From positions 186,001 through 250,000 of the forward strand of contig NZ_JAEMUD010000001.1 of NCBI RefSeq assembly GCF_018342475.1: DNA of 64,000 bases, written 5' to 3'. Each line of letters starts with the position of its first letter. Within the stretch, counting starts at the first letter, position 1. Of the stretch, positions 8,481 through 17,976 are shown piece by piece. The notes beneath the pieces were generated by a model. The model had not been told where the DNA came from, ran no database searches, and was given only the letters and a program-made list of their open reading frames with translations. Source of the stretch: Parachlamydia sp. AcF125 (GTDB taxonomy: Bacteria > Chlamydiota > Chlamydiia > Chlamydiales > Parachlamydiaceae). Made by a program: the position numbers and the translations under genes.

Positions 8481-8512
8481 TCTAATAAATAATTTAATAA
8501 CTAAGGAGCGGT

Positions 8513-9154
8513 ATGAATATACAACCCACTATAAATGCTATCCACACTTATACCAATAATTCTAAGCATGCAGTATTACGCCTCACAAAAGATGCAGAGG
8601 GAAAAGAACAGCTCAAGGCAGAGAAAAAAAATTTTCTAACTCGCATCAAAATGTTTTTAAGATTTAAAAGTTATAAATTCCAAAACATTCTCAGCTTTAT
8701 CGACAACCATAAAGAATTACTCGCGCAAGCTAAAACTTCCGCCCAACTTTCAGATTTGGATCTTTTTTACGACCAACTCGGTTATAAAATAAGTCATCAC
8801 AATGGAAAACATCCAAATCATAAGCTAAAAATAAGCTCTGCTTTTAAGAATACCTTATTTGGAAGAGACCCAAAAGACAGGGAAGAAAAAGTGCTTTGAC
8901 TCATTGAGGAGAAAATGGGGGCAAAAGTCCGTCCCGAGGTTTTCAAGGTTATCAAAGAACTTGCCCAACAAGCCCTTAAAAGCCCAAATCCGCGCCAAGA
9001 AATGAGGAATGGCCTCAAAGCTTTGCAAGCTTCCCTTTCCTCTAACCCTCTTCCCGATTCTATTAAAGGGGCAAGTTTAACTCTGGAAGAATTTCATTTT
9101 ATCGTGGAGGAGAACCACATCCTCGAACTCTTGGATTCTGCCTCCCAAATATAG
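8513..9154 (+). pseudogene. Unknown protein, copy 1, split by an in-frame TGA
   Basis: The frame opens at ATG 8513 behind a strong AAGGAG and a perfect promoter, and runs 128 codons to TGA 8897-8899. It then continues in the same frame from ATG 8915 to 9154. The tandem paralogue at 9294-9873 aligns across the TGA without a break (EKVL-stop-LIEEKMGAKVR against IHKTIHERMGTEIR), so the TGA is a nonsense mutation rather than a true gene end. The intact ancestor would have been about 213 residues, basic and mostly helical. I recognise no family. Either half could still be translated: the downstream ATG has GAGGAG about 7 bases ahead. Confidence 0.7.
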
Positions 9155-9293
9155 ATATAGGTCTTCTAAGAGCTCCAATATCGGGGGTGAAAATCCCCCC
9201 TCCCGCCCCGGAGGATATGGCGGCACAAGAATCAGACAAAAGACATTCAGTAAATATTTAATTTTAATAAACAATTTAATCGCAAAGGCCATT

Positions 9294-9873
9294 ATGAGTA
9301 TACGGCCAACTAAACAGGCCAACTTACCCTACATGACTGACAAGCAAGACAGATAAGTCTTGCGCTCCGCAAAAGATAAAGAGGAAAATGAACACCTAAA
9401 GGCAGAGAAAAAATTTTCTGGGCCGCCTCAAACTATGGTTAGGTTTTAAAAGTTATAAATTGCAAAACATTATTAATTTTATCGATAAAAATCACCTATT
9501 ATTTGAGCAAGATAAGGCTGTGAAACAAGCTCTTAAATGGGAGGAGTTTTATGAAAAAATGGGACAGAAAATCATGCGTCACAATCAAAGACATCCCAAG
9601 CAAGCTATAGAAATCCCTTCTTCCTTTGAAAAAATCTTAGGAAAGGGGGAAGACAGAATCCATAAGACCATTCATGAGAGAATGGGTACTGAAATCCGGC
9701 TTGAAGCCTTAAACGCATTAGTTAAGCTAGCCAACCAAGCCTTTAACAGTCAAAACCCACGCCAAACCATGGCGGATGGCCTTGACGCTTTGCGAGCTTC
9801 TTCTCCATCTCAAGCCATTCTCCCCACTTCAATTAAAGGAACCAGACTAACCGAAAAAAATATAAACTCCTAG
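9294..9873 (+). pseudogene. Unknown protein, copy 2, with a stop and a frameshift
   Basis: This is a second copy of the gene at 8513. The start region (ATG 9294, MSIRPTKQAN) matches the start of copy 1, but a TAG/TAA-type stop interrupts it after about 20 codons. Then an A-run is two bases shorter (GAGAAAAAATTTT against GAGAAAAAAAATTTT in copy 1), which shifts the frame. The rest, from about 9460 (MQNIINFIDKNHLLFEQ), is open to TAG 9873 and aligns with copy 1 to the LPTSIKG-LT motif near the end. The last 15-20 residues of copy 1 have no counterpart. The upstream flank also resembles that of copy 1, showing a tandem duplication that included the leader. Confidence 0.7.
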
Positions 9874-10021
9874 TGAGAAAACCCAAGCTTATCGACCTTT
9901 TTTAACTCAGTGTCCCCAAGAATAACTTCTCAAACATAGAGACATAGCAAAACCTTTAATTCTCAACAACTCGGCACTTCCCGCCACTTCTCTCTTGTTT
10001 TTTATATCTCCTAAGCGTCGG

Positions 10022-10882
10022 CTAATTTGAGTATTTTTCTAAAAACAGCTGAAAAACTAACCGATAAGGGCGCGCCACCCATTGAGCGAATGCATATTTG
10101 AATAATTGGCTCCATGTCAGACGCTTCCCTTCCTTTGCTTCCTCAATTTGAACTATTTCGCGAAAATAGAGGGGGGCAAAAGGAGCTGCATCTTGGTTAA
10201 AAAAGCGGTCTATCAAATCTCCTTGAAAGTGCAATTTCCAAGTAGCTAGCCGTCTCTTAAGAAATTGCGGGAGCTTTTTTTCTATTGGAGGACAAATCGT
10301 GGGAAAATTAAGTTTTACCTCCACGGGGCTCATTTTTTGTTGCCTTATGCCCCCCTCAATCCACGCAAAACAATCATAAATGATCCCTTTCCCCTCTTTG
10401 TCTATATTGGTAAAATAATGGGTATGAGCTTGCAAAAAAACTTCTGCCCCACAAAGCCTCCAACGATTAAAAGTGCGGTCGTGCAAAATCCAAACAATTT
10501 CATAACCACATTTTCTATAATCTTGAGAGCGTTTTTGGACTTCTTCTTGTGTGATAGGAGAGCATTGCACCTCGAAAATCAATTTTTGGGACAACCAAAC
10601 AACATCTGCAATACGGGAAACTTCCGGGAAGGGGCGCTCAAGAATGCAATCTGCAGGTGAAAGTAAAGAGTAAAGATAAGTTTGGATTTGGAGGTGTTCC
10701 ATACTTTTGTGGTGAAGCGAGCAAGCATGGTTTGCCTGGACATGATAGAAATGCTTTTGACGATGGTGTCCTCCTCTTAACCGGACCATTTTTCCACATT
10801 CTAAACACCTATAATCGCACTGTTTTTTAGCATGAATTGCCGGTATGAGTTGTTGGCGATGATTAAAAGCAAAAAGTTGCAT
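10022..10882 (-). CDS. CoiA-like competence/nuclease-domain protein
   Basis: A 286-residue protein with a zinc-ribbon-like N-terminal part (residues about 20-60: CDYRCLECGKMVRLRGGHHRQKHFYHV) and a restriction-endonuclease-like core. The core reads RIADVVW, then EVQCSPITQEEVQKRSQDYR, then YEIVWIL, the order of the PF06054 CoiA family. CoiA acts in competence and DNA uptake in Firmicutes; the role in chlamydiae is not established. I use ATG 10882, which has GAGGGGGT four bases upstream; the frame is open back to 10939. It lies between rpsT and rpoD, as a hypothetical gene does in Chlamydia. Confidence 0.75.
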   Translation of the reverse strand: MQLFAFNHRQQLIPAIHAKKQCDYRCLECGKMVRLRGGHHRQKHFYHVQANHACSLHHKSMEHLQIQTYLYSLLSPADCILERPFPEVSRIADVVWLSQKLIFEVQCSPITQEEVQKRSQDYRKCGYEIVWILHDRTFNRWRLCGAEVFLQAHTHYFTNIDKEGKGIIYDCFAWIEGGIRQQKMSPVEVKLNFPTICPPIEKKLPQFLKRRLATWKLHFQGDLIDRFFNQDAAPFAPLYFREIVQIEEAKEGKRLTWSQLFKYAFAQWVARPYRLVFQLFLEKYSN

Positions 10883-11340
10883 GACACCCCCTCTGGCTGC
10901 TTCATATATCCATGAATTTGCTAAAACTTTTACAGCCATGCTTAAAATAAACTTGAGATTAATCTTTTACTTCCTATAATGCAATCAGCTCAGCCTTGAC
11001 AAAAACTATCCACTCGTCACAAAATTATCCTACTGATTTTTCGAGTGAATGTACAAACACGCGTGCATATTGATGGGAAAATTTCCCCATTTTGTCAAGT
11101 TGAATATTCAAAGTTTTTTCGAATAATGGTAACTTATAGTGATATTGTGCCTCTGAGGATCTTAAGGATAATAAAATTGAATAATACCCCTGCGATTGAC
11201 TTTAAGCTCACCTCTTGCGGTTTTTTCTTACGCAGATACACTCTGATTTCTTATTTTCGCACTTTTCGCCCCTTTTTTGAATTTATTGTTCGCATTCCTA
11301 AATAGGAATTGCGCCTGGAAATAGAAACTTTTAGGAAAAC
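10883..11340. other. Intergenic region with divergent promoters for the CoiA-like gene and rpoD
   Basis: No convincing gene is present. An 86-codon rightward ORF at 11045-11305 has no ribosome binding site and no recognisable composition. TTGACA occurs at 10996-11001 but without a good -10 element at the right distance. The region must carry the rpoD promoter and leader; AGGAAAAC directly precedes ATG 11341. Confidence 0.4.
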
Positions 11341-12981
11341 ATGAGCAAAACAAATTTTTCACAAACATTCTCCCCGCATCACCAACAAAAAGTTGATGAA
11401 CTTGTCTCGCTTGCAAAAGAACAGGGATATATCACCTATGAGGAGATTAATGAAATCCTCCCCATGACTTTTGACAATGCAGATCAAATTGACCAAGTCC
11501 TCATTTTTTTAAGTGGGATGGATGTTCAAGTATTGAATCAAGCGGAAGTCGAAAGGCAAAAGGAGAAAAGAAAAGAAGCCAAAGAATTGGAAGGGCTTCC
11601 CAAAAGGTCTGAAGGCTCGCCGGATGATCCAGTTAGAATGTATTTAAAAGAGATGGGATCTGTTCCCCTTCTTAGCAGAGAAGAAGAGGTAGAGATTTCT
11701 AAGCGAATTGAAAAAGCACAGATCCAAATTGAGCGGATTATCATGCGTTTCCGCTATTCTACGGCAGAAGCTATTTCAATTGCCTCCTTTCTTATCCAAG
11801 GAAAAGAACGGTTTGATAAATGCATTACGGAAAAAGAAGTTGTCAACAAACAAGAATTTTTGCAGCTTCTCCCTAAACTTTGCGACCTTTTAAAAGAAGA
11901 AGATGCCATTTTGGAAAAGCTTTTGCTTCAGCCGCACACAGAAGCTTTGGAAGAAAGCATTGAAAAATGCCGCATTCGCACGCAAGCCTATTTGCGTAGG
12001 ATGCACTGCCGACACAATGTAATTGAAGATTTTGGAGAAGTTATTCTACGCGCTTATGACCGCTTCTTAGCCCTCGAAAAAGAGATTAACGAGTTAAAAC
12101 CTAGAGCAGAGCGGAATAAATACGCGGCTGCAAAATTGCATGCAGCCAAGCGCAAATTAAGAAAGCGGGAATTAGCAGCCGGACGCTCTTTAGACGACTT
12201 TAAGAAAGACGTGCGCATGCTGCAACGTTGGATGGATAAAAGCCAAGAAGCTAAACGGGAAATGGTGGAATCTAACCTTCGGTTGGTCATTTCAATTGCC
12301 AAAAAATACACAAACAGAGGTTTGTCTTTCTTAGATTTGATACAAGAAGGAAATATGGGCTTGATGAAAGCGGTGGAAAAATTTGAATACCGCCGAGGTT
12401 ACAAATTTTCTACTTATGCGACTTGGTGGATTCGCCAAGCAGTCACACGTGCAATTGCAGACCAAGCGAGAACCATCCGAATTCCCGTTCACATGATTGA
12501 AACTATTAATAAAGTTTTGCGCGGTGCAAAAAAATTGATGATGGAAACGGGGCGCGAGCCAAGCCCAGAAGAGCTCGCTAACGAACTTGGCATTACGGCT
12601 GAGAGGGTCCGCGAAATCTATAAAATTGCCCAACATCCTATCTCTTTACAAGCAGAAGTAGGGGATGGAGGTGAAAGCCAATTTGGAGATTTCTTAGAAG
12701 ATACAGGTGCGGATTCTCCCGCTGAAGCGACTGGATATTCGATTTTAAAAGATAAAATGAATGAAGTGCTCGCTACGCTGACTGATCGGGAACGCAAAGT
12801 GTTGATTCAACGTTTTGGCCTCTTAGATGGTAAACCCAAAACCCTTGAAGAAGTAGGAGTTGAGTTTAACGTAACACGAGAACGTATCCGTCAAATTGAA
12901 GCCAAAGCCTTGCGAAAAATGCGCCATCCAACGCGTTCAAAACAATTAAAAGCATTTCTCGATTTATTAGATGTAGAATAA
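11341..12981 (+). CDS. rpoD: RNA polymerase primary sigma factor (sigma-66)
   Basis: A 546-residue group 1 sigma factor. Region 1.2 is [20 protein letters not shown]. Region 2, near residue 310 onward, contains [20 protein letters not shown] and [18 protein letters not shown]. Region 3 follows, and region 4 contains [20 protein letters not shown], the helix-turn-helix that reads the -35 box. The conserved region 2 and 4 residues predict ordinary TTGACA/TATAAT recognition, in keeping with the promoters seen elsewhere in this window. The start is set by AGGAAAACATG. The N-terminal region 1.1 and non-conserved region are present and the length is typical for chlamydial sigma-66. Confidence 0.97.
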   Translation: MSKTNFSQTFSPHHQQKVDELVSLAKEQGYITYEEINEILPMTFDNADQIDQVLIFLSGMDVQVLNQAEVERQKEKRKEAKELEGLPKRSEGSPDDPVRMYLKEMGSVPLLSREEEVEISKRIEKAQIQIERIIMRFRYSTAEAISIASFLIQGKERFDKCITEKEVVNKQEFLQLLPKLCDLLKEEDAILEKLLLQPHTEALEESIEKCRIRTQAYLRRMHCRHNVIEDFGEVILRAYDRFLALEKEINELKPRAERNKYAAAKLHAAKRKLRKRELAAGRSLDDFKKDVRMLQRWMDKSQEAKREMVESNLRLVISIAKKYTNRGLSFLDLIQEGNMGLMKAVEKFEYRRGYKFSTYATWWIRQAVTRAIADQARTIRIPVHMIETINKVLRGAKKLMMETGREPSPEELANELGITAERVREIYKIAQHPISLQAEVGDGGESQFGDFLEDTGADSPAEATGYSILKDKMNEVLATLTDRERKVLIQRFGLLDGKPKTLEEVGVEFNVTRERIRQIEAKALRKMRHPTRSKQLKAFLDLLDVE

Positions 12982-12996
12982 CAATGAAATTCCCCG

Positions 12997-13020
12997 CTAA
13001 GCCAGTTTTTTCTGGCTTAG
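12997..13020 (+). terminator. Hairpin after rpoD
   Basis: CTAAGCCAG (12997-13005) and CTGGCTTAG (13012-13020) form a perfect 9-bp stem around a T6 loop, 16 bases after the rpoD stop. Only TTT follows, so termination may be partial and the helicase gene could be read through. Confidence 0.55.
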
Positions 13021-13045
13021 TTTCATCTCCTCCAAGCAGGTTTCT

Positions 13046-15289
13046 ATGTCTTCCCGCAGACTTGATATCGAACAAGCTCTTTCTCTTTTTAAAAATGAAG
13101 GTTTATTGGCCCGCTCCGTTAAAGGATTCGAAGTGCGAGAACCTCAAATTAAAATGATGGAAAAGATCCTCCATGCTTATAATCACGGAGAAATCACTTT
13201 GATTGAAGCAGGGACAGGCACGGGAAAAAGCATGGCCTATCTCATTCCTGCCATTTTGTGGTCTCTTCAAAATAAAGAACGCACCTTAATCTCGACTCAT
13301 ACCATCACTCTGCAAGAACAGTTGCTTTTGAAAGATATCCCCGCGCTTGCCAAAGCTTTAGGGGTTGAGATTCATGCCGTTTTGGTTAAAGGCATGAGTA
13401 ACTATTTGTGTTTAAGAAAGCTAGAGGAAGCTTGCCAAGAATTTCGCCTACTTCCCGATCAGGAAAGCCAGGAGCTTGCACAAATAGAAGCTTGGGCCGA
13501 ACAAACAACCGATGGGTCTCGCTCAAGCCTACACTTTGTTCCTTCTGCTACTACTTGGGAAAAAGTGTGTGCAGAAAGCGATACCTGTAACCACATGGCG
13601 TGTCCTCACTATAAAAATTGCCATTTTATTAAAGCACGCCGAGAGGCAAATGAAGCCCAGTTACTAATTGCAAATCACAATATGCTGTTTGCAGATCTTC
13701 TTTTCAGAAGTGAAAATGAACATTTTGAGGATCCTGCACTGCTGCCCCCTTATCATCGGATCATCATCGATGAAGCCCATCATATAGAGGATATTGCCAC
13801 AGACTTTTTTGCTACGCGCATTTCTCAAATCGGCATCATGCGTGTCTTAGCTCGATTAACTGCAGAGAAGCAGGGTAAAGTCCATGGCAAGCTCCCCCTT
13901 TTGAAAGAAAAGATCCAAGAATGTTGCAAAAAAAATGCCACACATGAGGTCAATTCCCTTTTAAATCGGCTGCAAATTGATTTGCCCGCCCTGCGCAAAG
14001 ATTTACTCAAGTATATCGTGGATGCCTTTCATATTTTTGGCTCGTTTGTGCAAATCCTTCAATCCTCTCCTCCTTCTGCAGACGAGGAATGGAAAGAAAA
14101 TAAGCTTCGCCTTCTCCCTTTCCATCTCACCCATCCTGATTGGCATCAAAAAATTTTGCCCCATGTCAAGCTAACTTTGGAAGAAGCTCAACGCTACATA
14201 ACTGCACTCTCTAGTCTCGAAATGGATTTAAAAGCTCTTGATAACGACCAGCTAAATGAACAAACAAAAGGGATACGATTTGACATTGCCGCTTTGTCTC
14301 AACGCCTGTCCTTGTTTGCTAAAGCACTAGAAACTTTCATTTCTGCCGAGTTTTCTCCTTCCAAAGTTCGCTGGATTGAAATTCAAGCTACAAAAGCTGT
14401 TCCCTCCATCCAACTGGTACATGCCGATTTAGATATCTCCCAAGCATTGGTGGATTTTTTATTTACCCCTTTTTCAACTATTGTTTTATGCAGCGCAACC
14501 TTGACTACAAATAATCGGTTCGATTTTATTCGCAAACGGCTGGGGCTAACCGCAGAAACTCTTTCAAGTCGAGCAATTAAAGAAGAAATTTACGACTCTC
14601 CTTTTAATTACAGAGAGCAAGCGATGCTCCTAGTCCCTAGAGATCTACCCGAGCCTTCTCATCCCAAGTACCAGGAGCAAGCTTGTGAGAAAATTTGGCA
14701 AGCTCTACAATCAAGCCGAGGCAATGCATTTGTGTTATTTACCTCCTATACCCATTTGAAAGCATGCTTTCATTCTCTCCAAAAAAGGTTAGAGAACAGT
14801 CGTTTTCATTTATTTAAGCAGGGCGATGACAATCGCCAATCTTTACTGCAAAAATTTAAAGCTGCCGATAGAGCCGTTTTATTTGGAACAGACTCCTTCT
14901 GGGAAGGTGTGGATGTGATGGGAGAAGATTTACGCTGCGTTATTATTGTAAAGTTGCCGTTTAGAGTGCCGAATGAGCCTTTGATTCAGGCCCGTGCAGA
15001 AGCTATTACTGCCCGTGGAGGAGATCCCTTCGGCGAGTATGCCCTTCCACAGGCTATCATGAAATTCAAGCAAGGTTTTGGCAGGCTTATACGGGATAAA
15101 AATGATCGGGGATGCGTGGTGTGCCTAGATTCCCGTCTTGTCTCAAAATCTTACGGTTCCTCTTTCTTAAATAGCCTTCCCCCTTGTCAAGTTTTACTGC
15201 CACCTAGTGAACATGTGCAAGCAAAGCTAGACGAATTTTATAAAAAAACTTATCACTTCGTAAAAAATAAAACCCCTCAAGTTGTGTAA
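13046..15289 (+). CDS. dinG: DinG/XPD-type ATP-dependent DNA helicase
   Basis: A 747-residue superfamily 2 helicase of the Rad3/XPD/DinG branch, which unwinds 5'-overhang DNA, D-loops and R-loops. Walker A is AGTGTGKS (about 55-62) and the DEAH box is IIIDEAHHIED (about 239-249). Between them are four cysteines (122, 181, 186, 192) with the spacing of the DinG iron-sulfur cluster. C-terminal motifs include VLCSATLT, FGTDSFWEGVDV and FGRLIRDKNDRG (motif VI). The N-terminal exonuclease domain of Gram-positive DinG is absent, so it is the E. coli-like form. It starts 64 bases after rpoD. Confidence 0.92.
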   Translation: MSSRRLDIEQALSLFKNEGLLARSVKGFEVREPQIKMMEKILHAYNHGEITLIEAGTGTGKSMAYLIPAILWSLQNKERTLISTHTITLQEQLLLKDIPALAKALGVEIHAVLVKGMSNYLCLRKLEEACQEFRLLPDQESQELAQIEAWAEQTTDGSRSSLHFVPSATTWEKVCAESDTCNHMACPHYKNCHFIKARREANEAQLLIANHNMLFADLLFRSENEHFEDPALLPPYHRIIIDEAHHIEDIATDFFATRISQIGIMRVLARLTAEKQGKVHGKLPLLKEKIQECCKKNATHEVNSLLNRLQIDLPALRKDLLKYIVDAFHIFGSFVQILQSSPPSADEEWKENKLRLLPFHLTHPDWHQKILPHVKLTLEEAQRYITALSSLEMDLKALDNDQLNEQTKGIRFDIAALSQRLSLFAKALETFISAEFSPSKVRWIEIQATKAVPSIQLVHADLDISQALVDFLFTPFSTIVLCSATLTTNNRFDFIRKRLGLTAETLSSRAIKEEIYDSPFNYREQAMLLVPRDLPEPSHPKYQEQACEKIWQALQSSRGNAFVLFTSYTHLKACFHSLQKRLENSRFHLFKQGDDNRQSLLQKFKAADRAVLFGTDSFWEGVDVMGEDLRCVIIVKLPFRVPNEPLIQARAEAITARGGDPFGEYALPQAIMKFKQGFGRLIRDKNDRGCVVCLDSRLVSKSYGSSFLNSLPPCQVLLPPSEHVQAKLDEFYKKTYHFVKNKTPQVV

Positions 15290-15370
15290 AGAAGGTAGAA
15301 AACACCACAAGAATTTTTGCAGTATACTCTGGGAAACAAAGGATTGCCAAAAATAGCAAAGAGCTATTTC

Positions 15371-15604
15371 TCACACTCCCTGTTTCCTTCTTTCTTCAAA
15401 TATATTGGATCGGCTGAGAATTCGTCGAACAAGATGAGTTTGAACCTCAATAAGCTTTAAATCTACCTTTCCTATCCTTTGTTTGAACTCCGCTAAACGA
15501 GCTTGAAACTCAAAGATCTCTTGATCTGTGAGAAGAAAGGAAGGATTTTGTACAATGTTTAGCAATTCCTCAATTTCTCGTTCTTTAAAGCAATCTTTAG
15601 GCAA
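15371..15604 (-). CDS. Small helical protein of unknown function (77 aa)
   Basis: A charged 77-residue protein (MPKDCFKEREIEELLNIVQN at the start), probably a helical hairpin without membrane segments or signal peptide. It begins 6 bases after the stop of the 353-residue gene at 15611-16672, on the same strand, so the two are likely co-translated. No family recognised. Confidence 0.6.
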   Translation of the reverse strand: MPKDCFKEREIEELLNIVQNPSFLLTDQEIFEFQARLAEFKQRIGKVDLKLIEVQTHLVRRILSRSNIFEERRKQGV

Positions 15605-15610
15605 AGCCTG

Positions 15611-16672
15611 CTAGATAGAGATGGAGAGACTTCTATTATTAAGCATCTGGTAGTATAACTTCTGAACATAAGTGGAAATAGCTAACTTCACTTTATAGGC
15701 CTGTTCATTGCTTAAATGCCAAAACTCGCCATTGTCTTTACACTGGTTGATCACAAAACAGGTAACGTCCGCTATAAGGCCATTATCAACCTGTTGCAAT
15801 TTTCCCCTGACGAAATGCTCAAGCAAAGGACGCGCCATCCGGTGCACTTTCCCAGGCACATCCAAACTCACGATTTTTTGAAGCACCATCAGGCGCACTT
15901 CTTGTTTGATTTTCTGAATGGCGCCTTCTCTTGTTTGCATGCCCTCTAGGTTGGCGAGGCATAAAGAAAAACCCGCAAGATCCCCCTGATTTTCAATTCG
16001 AACAAAGCCGTTAAATATCCCTCGCTCGGTAACAACTGTAAGAACCTCTTTTTGCATCGCTTGAATGTCGGCCTCAAATTTCCCCTCTTCATAAAAGTCA
16101 ATCAGAGGTCCTTTCCTATTCAAAAAATTGAAAGTGGCAATTTTAAGTTTAGCTACAGATTTTACTAAATTTATATCGATGGGAGGTCCCACATATCCCG
16201 AGTAAAAGGTATCCATCTCAGCCACCATTGGATGCTGAACCTCGCACATGGCTACACCATAATCTGGTAGAAGCCTCTTATCCTCCACCATTTCCCTATA
16301 CACCGAACTTTTGTGAAGGCCATAAAAAGAGAGAACTTTTAAAAGTACTTCCCGCAATTCGCCCACATGCTCATCTGTATAAGTTTTAAAAACTTTATAA
16401 AGAATCTCTAAATATTTAATGCGCTCTTTACGGGATAAGCTTTCATATTCGATAAAAGTTTTTCCAGTAGAATTCAACACCAATATCTTCTCTTTTCCCC
16501 CATTGAGGAAGGAGTTGGCATATTGGGTTAGAAGACCGCTGATTCGATTATTTTCTGCCGAATTTCTGGCAAGGTAGTGAAGTTCTGTTTCCCCAGGTAA
16601 GGATGCCTCGCTAAAAGAAAGATAAGCTAAAGAAAAAGGCTGGCTAGGCCCATTATAAATAGGAAACATCAT
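15611..16672 (-). CDS. Unknown soluble protein (353 aa)
   Basis: A 353-residue protein starting MMFPIYNGPSQPF, with no signal peptide or membrane segment and no motif I can place. Residues about 90-140 (ERIKYLEILYKVFKTYTDEH) and the C-terminal 120 residues look helical; the middle (IDINLVKSVAKLKIATFNFL) is mixed. It forms a two-gene leftward unit with the 77-residue ORF. The 272 bases upstream hold no gene and should carry its promoter. The serine/proline-poor, even composition does not suggest a surface protein; a lineage-specific soluble protein, perhaps an effector, is possible but unproven. Confidence 0.75.
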   Translation of the reverse strand: MMFPIYNGPSQPFSLAYLSFSEASLPGETELHYLARNSAENNRISGLLTQYANSFLNGGKEKILVLNSTGKTFIEYESLSRKERIKYLEILYKVFKTYTDEHVGELREVLLKVLSFYGLHKSSVYREMVEDKRLLPDYGVAMCEVQHPMVAEMDTFYSGYVGPPIDINLVKSVAKLKIATFNFLNRKGPLIDFYEEGKFEADIQAMQKEVLTVVTERGIFNGFVRIENQGDLAGFSLCLANLEGMQTREGAIQKIKQEVRLMVLQKIVSLDVPGKVHRMARPLLEHFVRGKLQQVDNGLIADVTCFVINQCKDNGEFWHLSNEQAYKVKLAISTYVQKLYYQMLNNRSLSISI

Positions 16673-16944
16673 TTCCCTAAGTTGCGTTCAACCAGTTAAA
16701 ACGCAAATTTATTAGTTAACAAAATAGGTCAATCTAGCATAAATTAAAATTGTTTTAAACATCAAAACTAGCAAGGGCTATGGATAAAATTGCATTAGGA
16801 GTGCCTAGGAGGCCTTCAAAAAGCCTCGCTTGATCTCATTTCGAAAGGAGTCGCCACTATCTCCTCTTTAGAAAAGCTCTTCTTCATTTATTTTTTTTCA
16901 AATTTTGATAAACTCCCCTTTTACCACATAAACAGGAGGACCCT

Positions 16945-17976
16945 ATGAAATTGAACATCCTAGCTGCCATTTTTCTATTAGGATTTGCTTTGCCTTCTCT
17001 CCAATCTACCGAAGTATTAATTATAGGAGGGGGCCCTGCCGGGCTTGCTACAGCGCTAGAAGCCTATCAGCAAGGAATGACAGTAAAATTGGTCGAAAAA
17101 GAAAAAGATTGCCTTCACCCCTATTGGGTTTTCTTGACACAAGCCTCGCTCTCTTTATTGGATAAATGGGAAGTTACGATTCCCCAAATGACAACTGTAC
17201 AACTGGCAGGCCAAACAGTCGGAGCAGTTCAAATAAAATATCTAAATAATGCGCTCAAAAGTAGGGTTAAAGCTCTGGGAATTGAAAGAACGGTAGGAAA
17301 ATTCATGACCCTTGATGAAAGCAATTTTCGTGCGGAGATTTCGACATTAAATGGCACAGTAGAGATCCCCTATGATTTTATTGTGGCAGCTGATGGGGCC
17401 CAAAGCCGTGTGAGAAAGCAATTGGGAATTGAGTGTGATCCCTCTTATCAAACAATCGGCGCTTGGGCATTTTTTCCCTTTGATAATTCCGCAGGAACAG
17501 TTTCTTCTGAAATTATTGATCAAAAATCTTACTTTATTCGCCGCATTACCTTGCCTGTAGGAAGCGTGGTTAGTTTACAAGGCGTTTGCTATGACCCTAA
17601 GTTTTTTTACAACTACACCATCGGACAATTTCGGGAAAAATTATTGGTGCAGGGGTGGAAGCTGGAGGCCGAACAAATTAGGAGCAGAGATCGCAATATG
17701 CTTTTCCAAAATAACCTGTACGCCTTTTTGCAAAAAGCTCAAGCCTTCTCAAAAGAAGCAAGCTGTGCAATCCTAGTTGGAGAGGCCGCCACAAGTGGCA
17801 GTTTTTTTGACTGCATCGGATTAAATATAGCTTTGCAAACTGCCGTCTATGCAGGCGAGTTTTTTAGCGAACTTGAGAAAGACAATGCCTATGAAAATTT
17901 TAGTCGAAAGATGGAAAACGCGTCAAAAAAATTGCTAAAACACAGCGCTTATTTGTTCTCCCAATGTTCCTCTTAA
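16945..17976 (+). CDS. Exported FAD-dependent monooxygenase-like flavoprotein
   Basis: A 343-residue protein of the UbiH/PHBH flavoprotein fold. Residues 1-21 (MKLNILAAIFLLGFALPSLQ) form a cleavable signal peptide. The FAD Rossmann motif IIGGGPAGLATALEA follows at about 27-41. The second FAD/NAD motif (AADGAQSRVRKQLG) is at about 150. The usual third GD motif reads VGEAATSGSFFDCIGLN, with Glu in place of Asp. GAGGACC precedes the ATG. The fold is clear, but a signal peptide ahead of a Rossmann fold is unusual and suggests periplasmic or outer location with FAD loaded before export (Tat) or by another route. The signal has no twin Arg. Substrate unknown. Confidence 0.8.
   Translation: MKLNILAAIFLLGFALPSLQSTEVLIIGGGPAGLATALEAYQQGMTVKLVEKEKDCLHPYWVFLTQASLSLLDKWEVTIPQMTTVQLAGQTVGAVQIKYLNNALKSRVKALGIERTVGKFMTLDESNFRAEISTLNGTVEIPYDFIVAADGAQSRVRKQLGIECDPSYQTIGAWAFFPFDNSAGTVSSEIIDQKSYFIRRITLPVGSVVSLQGVCYDPKFFYNYTIGQFREKLLVQGWKLEAEQIRSRDRNMLFQNNLYAFLQKAQAFSKEASCAILVGEAATSGSFFDCIGLNIALQTAVYAGEFFSELEKDNAYENFSRKMENASKKLLKHSAYLFSQCSS

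Noticed and set aside
8897-8899. TGA as a recoded (selenocysteine) codon in the copy 1 gene
   Set aside because: The paralogue has an ordinary residue at this place, no selenocysteine-insertion hairpin is evident, and copy 2 is also broken, so simple decay fits better.
9183-9199. GGGGG/CCCCC hairpin between the tandem broken copies, as a terminator
   Set aside because: No T-run follows on either strand and the stem is only 5 bp; left as an incidental structure.
11045-11305. 86-codon ORF ahead of rpoD
   Set aside because: No ribosome binding site, no recognisable domain, and it lies where the rpoD promoter and leader are expected.
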